64,000 bases of DNA from Streptomyces sp. Ag109_O5-1 (GTDB taxonomy: Bacteria > Actinomycetota > Actinomycetes > Streptomycetales > Streptomycetaceae), in NCBI RefSeq assembly GCF_003814875.1, contig NZ_RKQF01000001.1, positions 9,300,001-9,364,000 of the forward strand. Reading direction: 5' to 3'. Positions 15,771 through 23,271 of the stretch are shown here, in pieces. Positions within the stretch are counted from its first letter, which is position 1, and every line of letters starts with the position of its first letter. The notes under the pieces are model-generated. The model had not been told where the DNA came from. It saw only the letters and a list, made by a program, of their open reading frames with translations, and made no database searches. The position numbers and the translations under genes were made by a program.

Positions 15771-16440
15771 TCAGGGCCTGCATGACCCGCAGGTCCTCTC
15801 CCATCTCCGGATGCCACTGCACGCCGAGGACCCAGCCGCGCTCGGCGGGGAGTTCGATCGCTTCCACCGTGCCGTCGGACGCGTACGCGGAGGGCGTCAG
15901 GCCGTCGCCGAGGCGGTCCACCGCCTGGTGGTGGAAGGTGGGGACGGAGGCCGCCTCCGGGACCGTCTCGGCGTAGCGCGTCCCGGGGACCGGCTTCACC
16001 TCGTGCCGGCCGAAGACACCGGGTACGTCCGCGTGGCCGTCGATGTGCTGGACGAGGGTGCCGCCCAGCGCGACGTTCAGGAGCTGCATGCCCCGGCAGA
16101 TCCCGAGCAGCGGGATGCCCGCCGTCAGCGCCGCGTCGATCAGGGCCAGCTCCCAGGCGTCCCGGGGGCGGTCGGGACGGCCGGTGCGGGGGTCGGCTTC
16201 GGCGCCGTAGCGGACCGGCTCGACGTCCGGGCCGCCCGCGATCACCAGGCCGTCCAGACGGGCCACCGTCGCCGCCGCGTGCTCGGGGGCGTCCGGCGGC
16301 AGCATCGCGGCCAGGCCGCCCGCCCGCTGGACAAGACGCGGATAGCCGGCCGGCAGCAGCGCCGCCTCCAGCTCCCAGACGCCCCAGCGCGTCCCGGCCT
16401 CCAGGTACGTGCTCACGCCGATCAGCGGCCGTCCGGTCAT
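15754..16440 (-). CDS. Class I gamma-glutamyl hydrolase (PuuD-type)
   Basis: A 228-residue class I glutamine amidotransferase-like hydrolase of the PuuD group, which cleaves gamma-glutamyl amides to glutamate and the free amine or amino acid. The nucleophile elbow is LLGICRGMQLLN, and the His-Glu pair is in LGVQWHPEMG; PTFHHQAVDRLG is a PuuD-group segment. The start at 16440 (MTGRPLIG) is preceded by GGGAGGG. It lies downstream of the FadR-type gene on the same strand, with a 46-base palindromic region in between. In the proposed ethanolamine route it would release glycine and glutamate from gamma-glutamylglycine, the last step. No transport or second amidotransferase domain is present. Confidence 0.9.
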   Translation of the reverse strand: MTGRPLIGVSTYLEAGTRWGVWELEAALLPAGYPRLVQRAGGLAAMLPPDAPEHAAATVARLDGLVIAGGPDVEPVRYGAEADPRTGRPDRPRDAWELALIDAALTAGIPLLGICRGMQLLNVALGGTLVQHIDGHADVPGVFGRHEVKPVPGTRYAETVPEAASVPTFHHQAVDRLGDGLTPSAYASDGTVEAIELPAERGWVLGVQWHPEMGEDLRVMQALITAAS

Positions 16441-16451
16441 GGGCCCTCCCG

Positions 16452-16497
16452 TGTCATAAAGGTGTGCGTAAAGGTGCGCCTGCACACCTTTATGACA
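16452..16497. promoter_or_regulatory. Perfect 16-base inverted repeat between fadR-type gene and hydrolase gene
   Basis: The arm TGTCATAAAGGTGTGC (16452-16467) is matched exactly by its complement at 16482-16497 around a 14-base centre that contains a third partial copy, TAAAGGTGCGC. AT-rich for this genome. It may be an operator for the neighbouring FadR-type protein controlling the hydrolase, or a transcript-ending hairpin; its repeat-within-repeat structure favours an operator. Confidence 0.65.
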
Positions 16498-16510
16498 TGC
16501 CCATCGGCCG

Positions 16511-17245
16511 TTACGCCAGAAAGCCCCGTAGCAGCGCCGCAGTCCCGGCGCAGTGCTCCCGCATCATCTCCCGCGCGCCGTCCGCGTCCCCGTCCAGCAC
16601 CGCCTCCACCAGGGCGATGTGCTGGCGCTGCGAGTGCTCCAGATTGCGCACCAGGAGCGGGATGCAGTCCAGGAGGTCGTTGACCGTCGCCCGTACCGCC
16701 GCGTACTGGGCGGTGAGGGAGGGGGAGCCGCACAGCTCGGCGATCGTGAGATGGAGAAGGGTGTCCAGGCGGCGGTAGTCCGCGAGCGGTGCCTCGTGGG
16801 TGCGGGCCAGGGCTTCACGGAGCCGGACCGCCTGGTCGTCGGTCAGGCCGTGCGCCGCGCACAGGCCCGCCGCGCCCACCTCCAGCACCTCCCGGAAGCG
16901 CAGCACGTCCTCGATGTCCACCTCGGCGATCCGGCGCCGCAGCTCGTCCTCGCCGCCCGCGTCCGCGCGCGGCAGCACGAACGTGCCGCCGTACCGTCCG
17001 CGCCGGGACTCCACCAGACCCTGGTCCTGGAGCACCTTCAGCACCTCGCGCAGCGTCACCCGGCTGATCCCCAGCCGCTCGGCCAGCTCCCGCTCGGCGG
17101 GCAGCCGTTCGCCGCCCGGAACCAGGCCCAGCCGGACGACCTGGAGGATCTGCTCCAGCGCCTCCTCGAAGCCGTTGCCCGCCCGCACGGGTCGCAGCAC
17201 AGGCGTCAGCGCGTCGTCGAGGGCGCCGTCCGCGTCCAGTGACAT
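16511..17245 (-). CDS. FadR-subfamily GntR regulator (EpuRII-like)
   Basis: A 244-residue regulator: N-terminal winged helix (LVPGGERLPAERELAERLG, ISRVTLREVLKVLQDQGLV, residues about 45-95) and C-terminal FCD domain with the metal/ligand-binding histidines in TLLHLTIAEL and QHIALVEAVLDGD. The start MSLDADG at 17245 is preferred; GGGAAGGGGGTA lies upstream. It diverges from the glutamine-synthetase-like gene and precedes the hydrolase gene. In S. coelicolor a regulator at the equivalent place (EpuRII) controls the ethanolamine gamma-glutamylation gene glnA4, so this protein is probably its ortholog; that inference is from memory of gene order and family, not from alignment. Confidence 0.9.
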   Translation of the reverse strand: MSLDADGALDDALTPVLRPVRAGNGFEEALEQILQVVRLGLVPGGERLPAERELAERLGISRVTLREVLKVLQDQGLVESRRGRYGGTFVLPRADAGGEDELRRRIAEVDIEDVLRFREVLEVGAAGLCAAHGLTDDQAVRLREALARTHEAPLADYRRLDTLLHLTIAELCGSPSLTAQYAAVRATVNDLLDCIPLLVRNLEHSQRQHIALVEAVLDGDADGAREMMREHCAGTAALLRGFLA

Positions 17246-17271
17246 ATGGCCGTACCCCCTTCCCAAGCAAT

Positions 17272-17287
17272 GGTTCTCTTCAATACC
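17272..17287. promoter_or_regulatory. Possible GntR/FadR operator in the divergent region
   Basis: GGT-N10-ACC within TGGTTCTCTTCAATACCTT, located between the two divergent starts. FadR-type regulators bind short TGGT/ACCA-like half-sites. The symmetry is limited, so this is only a candidate. Confidence 0.25.
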
Positions 17288-17379
17288 TTAGAGCCCCCGG
17301 CCCGGCCGCAGAAGCGCAGCACCAGCAGTACTGGCAGCACCAGCAGCATCAGCGTGAAAGAAGCCGAAGGAGCTCCCCC

Positions 17380-18738
17380 GTGGCAGACCGCACACCCCCG
17401 CTGAGCGTCGAGGAGCTGCACACCCTCGTCGCGAGCGGTGAGATCGACACTGTCGTCCTGGCCTTCCCCGACATGCAAGGGCGCCTGCAGGGCAAGCGGT
17501 TCGCCGCCCGCTTCTTCCTCGACGAGGTCCTCCACCACGGCACCGAGGGCTGCAACTACCTCCTCGCCGTCGACACCGAGATGAACACGGTCGACGGCTA
17601 CGCCATGTCCTCCTGGGACCGCGGCTACGGCGACTTCGCCATGCACCCCGACCTTGCCACCCTCCGCCGCGTGCCCTGGAACGCGGGCACCGCGATGCTC
17701 GTCGCCGACCTCGCCTGGAACGACGGCTCCCCGGTCGTCGCCGCACCCCGCCAGATCCTCCGCCGCCAGCTGGAGCGCCTCGCCGAACTCGGCTACACCG
17801 CACAGGTCGGTACGGAGCTGGAGTTCATCGTGTTCAAGGACACCTACGAGGCCGCCTGGGACGCGAACTACCGAGGGCTGACCCCGGCCAACCAGTACAA
17901 CATCGACTATTCGGTGCTGGGCACCGGGCGGATCGAGCCGCTCCTGCGCCGGATCCGCAACGAGATGGCGGGCGCCGGGCTGACCGTCGAGTCCGCCAAG
18001 GGGGAGTGCAACCCCGGGCAGCACGAGATCGCCTTCCGCTACGACGAGGCCCTGGTCACCTGCGACCAGCACGCCGTCTACAAGACCGGCGCGAAGGAGA
18101 TCGCCGCCCAGGAGGGCGTCTCGCTCACCTTCATGGCCAAGTACAACGAGCGCGAGGGCAACTCCTGCCACATCCACCTGTCGTTGACGGACGCGGACGG
18201 CCACAACGTGTTCGCCTCCCACGAGGGCATGTCCGACGTCATGCGGCACTTCCTCGCCGGACAGCTCGCCGCGCTCCGCGACTTCTCGCTCCTCTACGCC
18301 CCCAACATCAACAGCTACAAGCGGTTCCAGCCGGGCTCCTTCGCCCCGACCGCCGTCGCCTGGGGCCACGACAACCGCACCTGTGCGCTCAGAGTCGTCG
18401 GCCACGGACGTTCGCTCCGCTTCGAGAACCGGCTGCCCGGCGGCGACGTCAACCCGCACCTCGCCGTCGCGGGACTGGTCGCCGCCGGGCTGTACGGGAT
18501 AGAGCAGCGGCTCGAACTCCCCGAAGCCTGCGCGGGCAACGCCTACTCCGCCGACTTCGCGCACGTCCCCACGACCCTCCGCGAGGCCGCCGAACTCTGG
18601 GAGAACAGCCCCATTGCCAAGGCCGCCTTCGGCGACGAGGTCGTCGCGCACTACCGCAACATGGCCCGCGTCGAGCTGGAGGCCTTCGACGCCGCGGTGA
18701 CCGACTGGGAGCTGCGCCGCTCCTTCGAACGCATGTGA
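17380..18738 (+). CDS. glnA4: Glutamine synthetase-like gamma-glutamyl ligase (probable gamma-glutamylethanolamide synthetase GlnA4)
   Basis: A 452-residue type I GS-fold ligase. The N-terminal beta-grasp domain has VVLAFPDMQGRLQGKR, and the catalytic domain has VESAKGECNPGQHEI, NSCHIHLSL (where true GS has GSHMHxHQS), NSYKRFQPGSFAP and SLRFENRLPGGDVNP. The adenylylation-loop tyrosine region of true GlnA is not recognisable. GTG 17380 is the start, with AAGGAG eight bases upstream; the longer frame is a repeat-rich leader. It heads an operon with an aldehyde dehydrogenase and an SDR and diverges from a FadR-type regulator: the arrangement around S. coelicolor GlnA4, which couples glutamate to ethanolamine. 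A polyamine-specific GlnA2/GlnA3-like role is the main alternative. Confidence 0.85.
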   Translation: MADRTPPLSVEELHTLVASGEIDTVVLAFPDMQGRLQGKRFAARFFLDEVLHHGTEGCNYLLAVDTEMNTVDGYAMSSWDRGYGDFAMHPDLATLRRVPWNAGTAMLVADLAWNDGSPVVAAPRQILRRQLERLAELGYTAQVGTELEFIVFKDTYEAAWDANYRGLTPANQYNIDYSVLGTGRIEPLLRRIRNEMAGAGLTVESAKGECNPGQHEIAFRYDEALVTCDQHAVYKTGAKEIAAQEGVSLTFMAKYNEREGNSCHIHLSLTDADGHNVFASHEGMSDVMRHFLAGQLAALRDFSLLYAPNINSYKRFQPGSFAPTAVAWGHDNRTCALRVVGHGRSLRFENRLPGGDVNPHLAVAGLVAAGLYGIEQRLELPEACAGNAYSADFAHVPTTLREAAELWENSPIAKAAFGDEVVAHYRNMARVELEAFDAAVTDWELRRSFERM

Positions 18739-18746
18739 GGCACGAC

Positions 18747-20126
18747 TTGTCGCAACAGTACGAACTCGACATCCTCAACCCGGCCACGGAGGAGGTGATC
18801 GCCACCGTCCCGGGCGCCGCGGAGGAGGACGTCGACACCGCCGTACGACGGGCCGCGCAGGCTCAGGAGCGATGGGCCGCCCACGCGCCCGCCGACCGGG
18901 CCCGGCTGCTGCGCCGCTTCGCCGTCACGGTCGACGAACACCGCGAAGAACTCGCCCAGTCGGAGGTCCGGGAAGCCGGGCACACCGTCGGCAACGCCCG
19001 CTGGGAGGCCGGCAACGTCCGGGATCTGCTCGACTACGCGGCCGGCGGTGTGGAGCGGCTGACCGGCCGTCAGATCCCGGTACCGGGCGGTCTCGACGTG
19101 ACGCTCCTCGAACCCCTCGGGGTCGTCGGCGTCATCGCCCCCTGGAACTTCCCGATGCCGATTGCGGCCTGGGGCACCGCGCCCGCCCTCGCCGCCGGCA
19201 ACGCGGTGCTCCTCAAGCCCGCCGAGACGACCCCCCTCACCGCGCTCCGCCTCGCCGAACTCGCCCTGGAGGCAGGGCTGCCCGAGCACCTCTTCCAGGT
19301 ACTGCCCGGCCGCGGCGACATCGCGGGCGAGGCGCTTGTGAAGCATGCGGGCGTCGCCAAGATCGTGTTCACCGGTTCCACCCGCGTCGGCAAGCGCATC
19401 ATGGCGCTCTGCGCCGACCAGGTGAAGCGCGTGACCCTCGAACTCGGCGGCAAGAGCCCCAACATCGTCTTCGCCGACGCCGACATCGAAGCCGCCGCGG
19501 CCGCCGCCCCCATGTCCTTCCTGGACAACTCCGGGCAGGACTGCTGCGCCCGCACCCGCATCCTCGTCCAACGCCAGGTCCACGACCGCTTCCTGGAGCT
19601 CCTCGCCCCCGCCGTCGAGTCCGTCACCGTCGGCGACCCGGCCGACGAGAGCACCGACATGGGCCCGCTGATCTCCAGGGCCCAGCTGGAACGGGTCCGT
19701 TCGTACGTCGACGCCGACGCGCCCGGCATCCGGGGCAAGGCCCCCGAGGGCCCCGGCTTCTGGTTCCCGCCGACCGTCCTCACCGGTGTCGACCCGCATG
19801 CGCGCGTGGCCGTCGAGGAGGTCTTCGGGCCTGTCGCCGCAGTCATCCCCTTCGACGACGAGGCCGAGGCCGTCCGGCTCGCCAACGACACCGAGTACGG
19901 CCTCTCCGGCTCGATCTGGACCCGGGACGTGGGCCGTGCGCTGCGCGTCTCGCAGGCCGTCAAGGCCGGCAACCTGTCCGTCAACTCCCACTCCAGCGTC
20001 CGCTACTGGACCCCCTTCGGCGGCTTCAAGCAGTCGGGGATCGGCCGTGAACTCGGCCCGGACGCGCTCACCGCCTTCACCGAGACCAAGAACGTCTTCA
20101 TCAGCACGGAGGGCCCCGCACAGTGA
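18747..20126 (+). CDS. Aldehyde dehydrogenase family protein
   Basis: A 459-residue NAD(P)-dependent aldehyde dehydrogenase. Key residues are present: Asn134 in PWNFPMP, Glu232 in LELGGKSPNI, the catalytic Cys266 in SGQDCCART, and the cofactor-binding FTGSTRVGKRI. The start is TTG 18747 with TGAGG six bases upstream; a GTG at 18735 that would overlap the ligase stop as GTGA is the alternative. It lies between the GS-like ligase and an SDR, with four-base overlap to the latter. In the proposed pathway it oxidises a gamma-glutamyl aldehyde (from gamma-glutamylethanolamide) to gamma-glutamylglycine. Length is a little shorter than the usual 480-500 residues but all core motifs are intact. Confidence 0.9.
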   Translation: MSQQYELDILNPATEEVIATVPGAAEEDVDTAVRRAAQAQERWAAHAPADRARLLRRFAVTVDEHREELAQSEVREAGHTVGNARWEAGNVRDLLDYAAGGVERLTGRQIPVPGGLDVTLLEPLGVVGVIAPWNFPMPIAAWGTAPALAAGNAVLLKPAETTPLTALRLAELALEAGLPEHLFQVLPGRGDIAGEALVKHAGVAKIVFTGSTRVGKRIMALCADQVKRVTLELGGKSPNIVFADADIEAAAAAAPMSFLDNSGQDCCARTRILVQRQVHDRFLELLAPAVESVTVGDPADESTDMGPLISRAQLERVRSYVDADAPGIRGKAPEGPGFWFPPTVLTGVDPHARVAVEEVFGPVAAVIPFDDEAEAVRLANDTEYGLSGSIWTRDVGRALRVSQAVKAGNLSVNSHSSVRYWTPFGGFKQSGIGRELGPDALTAFTETKNVFISTEGPAQ

Positions 20127-20941
20127 CCGCATCCACCGAAGAGACCGCAGAGACCGCAGGGATCGCAGGGATCGTCTGCCGCCGGCTCGTCGGCCGTACG
20201 GCCGTCATCACCGGGGCCGGCAGCGGCATCGGCCTCGCCACCGCACGGCGACTGGCGTCGGAGGGCGCCAACGTCGTCTGCGCCGACGTCGACGAGGCCC
20301 GCGGCAAGGCCGCCGCGGAGGAAGTCGGCGGGATCTTCGTCAAGGTCGACGTCACCGACGCCGAACAGGTGGAGGCCCTGTTCAAGACCGCCTTCGACAC
20401 CTACGGCAGCGTCGACATCGCCTTCAACAACGCCGGTATCTCGCCGCCCGACGACGACTCCATCCTGGAGACCGGCCTGGAGGCCTGGAAGCGCGTCCAG
20501 GAGGTCAACCTCACCTCCGTCTACCTGTGCTGCAAGGCCGCCATCCCCTACATGCGGCAGCAGGGCAAGGGCTCCATCATCAACACGGCGTCCTTCGTGG
20601 CGAGGATGGGCGCGGCGACCAGCCAGATCTCCTACACCGCCTCCAAGGGCGGAGTTCTGGCCATGTCCCGTGAACTGGGCGTGCAGTTCGCGCGGGAGGG
20701 CATCCGCGTGAACGCCCTCTGCCCCGGACCGGTCAACACCCCGCTGCTCCAGGAACTGTTCGCCAAGGACCCCGAGCGGGCCGCCCGCCGCCTGGTGCAC
20801 ATCCCGCTCGGCCGGTTCGCCGAGGCCGAGGAGATCGCCGCCGCCGTCGCCTTCCTGGCCAGCGACGACTCCTCCTTCGTCAACGCCAGCGACTTCCTCG
20901 TGGACGGCGGGATCTCCGGGGCGTACGTCACACCCCTGTAG
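20123..20941 (+). CDS. Short-chain dehydrogenase/reductase
   Basis: A 272-residue classical SDR. The NAD(P) motif TGAGSGIG is at residues 30-37, the NNAG motif at 102-105, and the catalytic Ser157, Tyr171 and Lys175 (SYTASK) are all present; it ends with the usual FLVDGGISGAYV. An acidic residue after the second strand (CADVDEARG) suggests NAD preference. GTG 20123 overlaps the upstream stop as GTGA, so it is co-translated with the aldehyde dehydrogenase. The first 20 residues derive from a small tandem repeat (GAGACCGCA twice, GGGATCGCA twice) and are likely disordered. It could oxidise the alcohol of gamma-glutamylethanolamide to the aldehyde used by its neighbour. Confidence 0.9.
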   Translation: MTASTEETAETAGIAGIVCRRLVGRTAVITGAGSGIGLATARRLASEGANVVCADVDEARGKAAAEEVGGIFVKVDVTDAEQVEALFKTAFDTYGSVDIAFNNAGISPPDDDSILETGLEAWKRVQEVNLTSVYLCCKAAIPYMRQQGKGSIINTASFVARMGAATSQISYTASKGGVLAMSRELGVQFAREGIRVNALCPGPVNTPLLQELFAKDPERAARRLVHIPLGRFAEAEEIAAAVAFLASDDSSFVNASDFLVDGGISGAYVTPL

Positions 20942-20974
20942 GAGCCGCCCCAACTCCCGTCCTACAGTGCGGGA

Positions 20975-21784
20975 GTGAGCATGACGCCGCCCGGCTGGTA
21001 CTCCGACCCGCACGCCCCACACCTGGAGCGCTGGTGGGACGGAGAAGCCTGGACCGAGCACCGGCGCACCCCGTCCGGCCTCCCTGTGCCGCCGACCCCG
21101 GCGGCCGGGGCGTCCGGCCGGGCGGGGGCGGTCGCGCTGATCGCGGCCGGGGCCGTGCTGGCGACGGCGATCGTCACCGGCGCGACCGTGGTCCGCACGG
21201 ACGAGGTACGCAGCACGGGCGACACGACGATCGACACCGCCCCCAGCGGACCGCCCGCCGCCCCGTCCCTCGTCGTCGACCAGCTCAACGGCATCACCCT
21301 GCCGGTGCCGACCGGCTGGACCAGCCCGTCCGCCATCGCCCAGGACGACGTCGTGATGACGACCGACGGCACCTACGACTGCCCCGCCCGCACCGGCCGC
21401 TGCCGCCACGGCCAGGTCATCAGCCGTACAGCGGACCGGGCCGAGGGCGCCTCACCGCGCACCGTCGCCGAACGCGACGTACCCGACGCGGCCGAGACGG
21501 CGTACGGGCACGATCCCGGCGGTCGGCGGCCCTACGGCGGCATCCGCTCCCACCGGGTCGTCAAGGCCGGCCGGGTCGCGGTCGCGGGCCACGACGGGTA
21601 CCTGGTGCGCTGGCGGGTGAGGACGGCCGAGGGACCGGGCGGTTACGTCCAGTCCCTCGCCTTTCCGTCCGCCTCCGGCATCCCGGCCCCGGTCGTCGTC
21701 CGCTTCGTCTTCGACGCGGGCCCGGACGGACCGCCCCTGTCCGACATGGACGAGATCACGAAGGGCATCCGCCCGGCGCGCTAG
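20975..21784 (+). CDS. DUF2510-containing membrane protein
   Basis: A 269-residue protein with an N-terminal DUF2510 motif (PPGWYSDPHAPHLERWWDGEAW, residues 5-26), one transmembrane helix (AGAVALIAAGAVLATAIVTGA, about residues 50-70) and an extracytoplasmic domain with two cysteines (YDCPARTGRCRHG) that could form a disulfide. DUF2510 is a short cytoplasmic domain seen in many actinobacterial membrane proteins of unknown role. GTG 20975 is taken as start; ATG 20981 two codons downstream, with GGGAG before it, is equally good. The outer domain (residues about 100-260) resembles no family I can name. It is transcribed away from the SDR operon by 33 bases, possibly as part of it. Confidence 0.85.
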   Translation: MSMTPPGWYSDPHAPHLERWWDGEAWTEHRRTPSGLPVPPTPAAGASGRAGAVALIAAGAVLATAIVTGATVVRTDEVRSTGDTTIDTAPSGPPAAPSLVVDQLNGITLPVPTGWTSPSAIAQDDVVMTTDGTYDCPARTGRCRHGQVISRTADRAEGASPRTVAERDVPDAAETAYGHDPGGRRPYGGIRSHRVVKAGRVAVAGHDGYLVRWRVRTAEGPGGYVQSLAFPSASGIPAPVVVRFVFDAGPDGPPLSDMDEITKGIRPAR

Positions 21785-21804
21785 CAGGCCGGCAGGCCAG
21801 AACG

Positions 21805-23007
21805 TCAGAGGAAGGTGTGACCTTCACCGCGGTACGTCGGTACGGTCGCCGTCACCCGGTCACCCTCGATCAGCTGCAGCTCGGCGAACCGCTCGCACAG
21901 CTCGCCCGCCTTTGCATGCCGGAACCACACCTTGTCGCCGATCAGCAGATCGTCCGCCGCGGAGCCGAGCAGCGGGGTCTGCACCTCGCCGGGGCCCTCC
22001 TGGGGGTCGTAGGACAGCCCCTCCGGGAGGTACGGCACCGGGAGCCGGTCGGGGCCCGGGGCGCCCGAGGCCGGGTAGCCGCCGCCGAGCACGGTCACCA
22101 CCCCGACACCGGGCCGCCGCACCACCGGCATGGCGAACAGCGCGGCCGGCCGGCCGGTGAACGACGTGTAGTTGTCGAAGAGACGCGGCACATACAGGCC
22201 CGAACCCGCCGCTATCTCCGTGACCGCGTCCTCCGCCGCCGTGGTCTGCACGCTGCCCGTGCCGCCGCCGTTCACGAACTCCAGGTCCGGCGTCACCGCC
22301 CGGACCGCGCGCACCACCGCGGCGCGCCGCTCGGCCAGCTCACGGCGGGCGGTGGCCTGCATCAGCCGGACCGCGCGGGACCGCAGCGGCCGGCCGGCGA
22401 CAGCGTCGCCGACACCGGCGATGTGCCCCTCGTACGCCATGATCCCGACGAGCCTGAAGCCCGGCCGCCGGGCCACGGTCCGGGCCAGGTCGGCGAGCTG
22501 GGCGGGGGAGTACAGCGGCGAGCGCCGGGCCCCGACCCGCACCCGCCCGCCGAACATCTTCAGGGAGGTGTCCAACTCCAGGCAGACCCGGACCACTTCG
22601 CTCCCGCCGTCGCGGGCGGCGTCGATCAGGTCGAGCTGGGCCGGGTCGTCGATCATCACCGTCACGGCGGCGGCCAGCTTGGGATCGGCGGCCAGCTCCG
22701 CGAACCGGGCCCGGTCCGCGGACGGATAGGCCAGCAGGATGTCGTCGAACCCCGAGCGCGCGAGCCACAGCGACTCCGCGAGCGTGAAGGACATGATCCC
22801 GGCGAAACCGTCCTTCGCGAGGACCCGTTCCAGCAGGTGCCGGCAGCGCACGGACTTGCTGGCGACCCGCACCGGCTTGCCGCCGGCCCGTCGCACGAGA
22901 TCATCCGCGTTGGCGTCGAAGGCCTCCAGATCCACGATCGCGAGAGGGGCGTCCAGATGGGCGGTGGCCCGGTCGTAACGGGCCCGGTCGGCGGCGCGCG
23001 CAGTCAT
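21805..23007 (-). CDS. PLP-dependent amino acid deaminase/aldolase (alanine racemase N-terminal fold)
   Basis: A 400-residue protein of the D-threonine aldolase / D-serine dehydratase-like family with an alanine-racemase-type PLP barrel. The PLP lysine is probably in VRVASKSVRCRHLLE (residue about 50), phosphate-binding glycines are in EFVNGGGTGSVQTT, and GLYVPRLFDNYTSF follows. The C-terminal domain contains IGDKVWFRHAKAGELCERF, the metal-site region of this family (His and Cys). Start at 23007 (MTARAADRARYD) because the longer upstream frame has no family similarity. It is convergent with the DUF2510 gene. Reaction: cleavage or deamination of a beta-hydroxy-D-amino acid is likely; exact substrate unknown. 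Confidence 0.88.
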   Translation of the reverse strand: MTARAADRARYDRATAHLDAPLAIVDLEAFDANADDLVRRAGGKPVRVASKSVRCRHLLERVLAKDGFAGIMSFTLAESLWLARSGFDDILLAYPSADRARFAELAADPKLAAAVTVMIDDPAQLDLIDAARDGGSEVVRVCLELDTSLKMFGGRVRVGARRSPLYSPAQLADLARTVARRPGFRLVGIMAYEGHIAGVGDAVAGRPLRSRAVRLMQATARRELAERRAAVVRAVRAVTPDLEFVNGGGTGSVQTTAAEDAVTEIAAGSGLYVPRLFDNYTSFTGRPAALFAMPVVRRPGVGVVTVLGGGYPASGAPGPDRLPVPYLPEGLSYDPQEGPGEVQTPLLGSAADDLLIGDKVWFRHAKAGELCERFAELQLIEGDRVTATVPTYRGEGHTFL

Positions 23008-23271
23008 GAACGAAGCCTGCCAGACAGGATTACCGCAGGGTAGGGGGACGATACGGGCAGATGCCCCGGGGCCGCGGACTGGTTCCCGTTTGCCGTCGCA
23101 CAACCCGTAGAGTGACGCGCACGTACGGCGGAACGACCTCGGTCGCCTGACCCGCGCCGGGATGCGGATCCGCGCGTGCGGGTATGCGTGCCCGGGGGCG
23201 GACGTCTTTGCGCCGGGAAGCACGACGGCCCGTACGAGGAGCAGGCCCGGGTACGAGGAAACGGGGGGCGC

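Noticed and set aside
17310..17350. AGCACCAGCAG repeats just upstream of the GS-like gene as an extension of the protein
   Set aside because: The GTG at 17380 has a strong ribosome site and the family N-terminus; the repeat region reads only as low-complexity Gln/His codons.
20123..20180. Tandem nine-base repeat at the SDR gene start as a phase-variable tract
   Set aside because: Unit length is a multiple of three and copies are only two plus two, so slippage would not switch the gene off.
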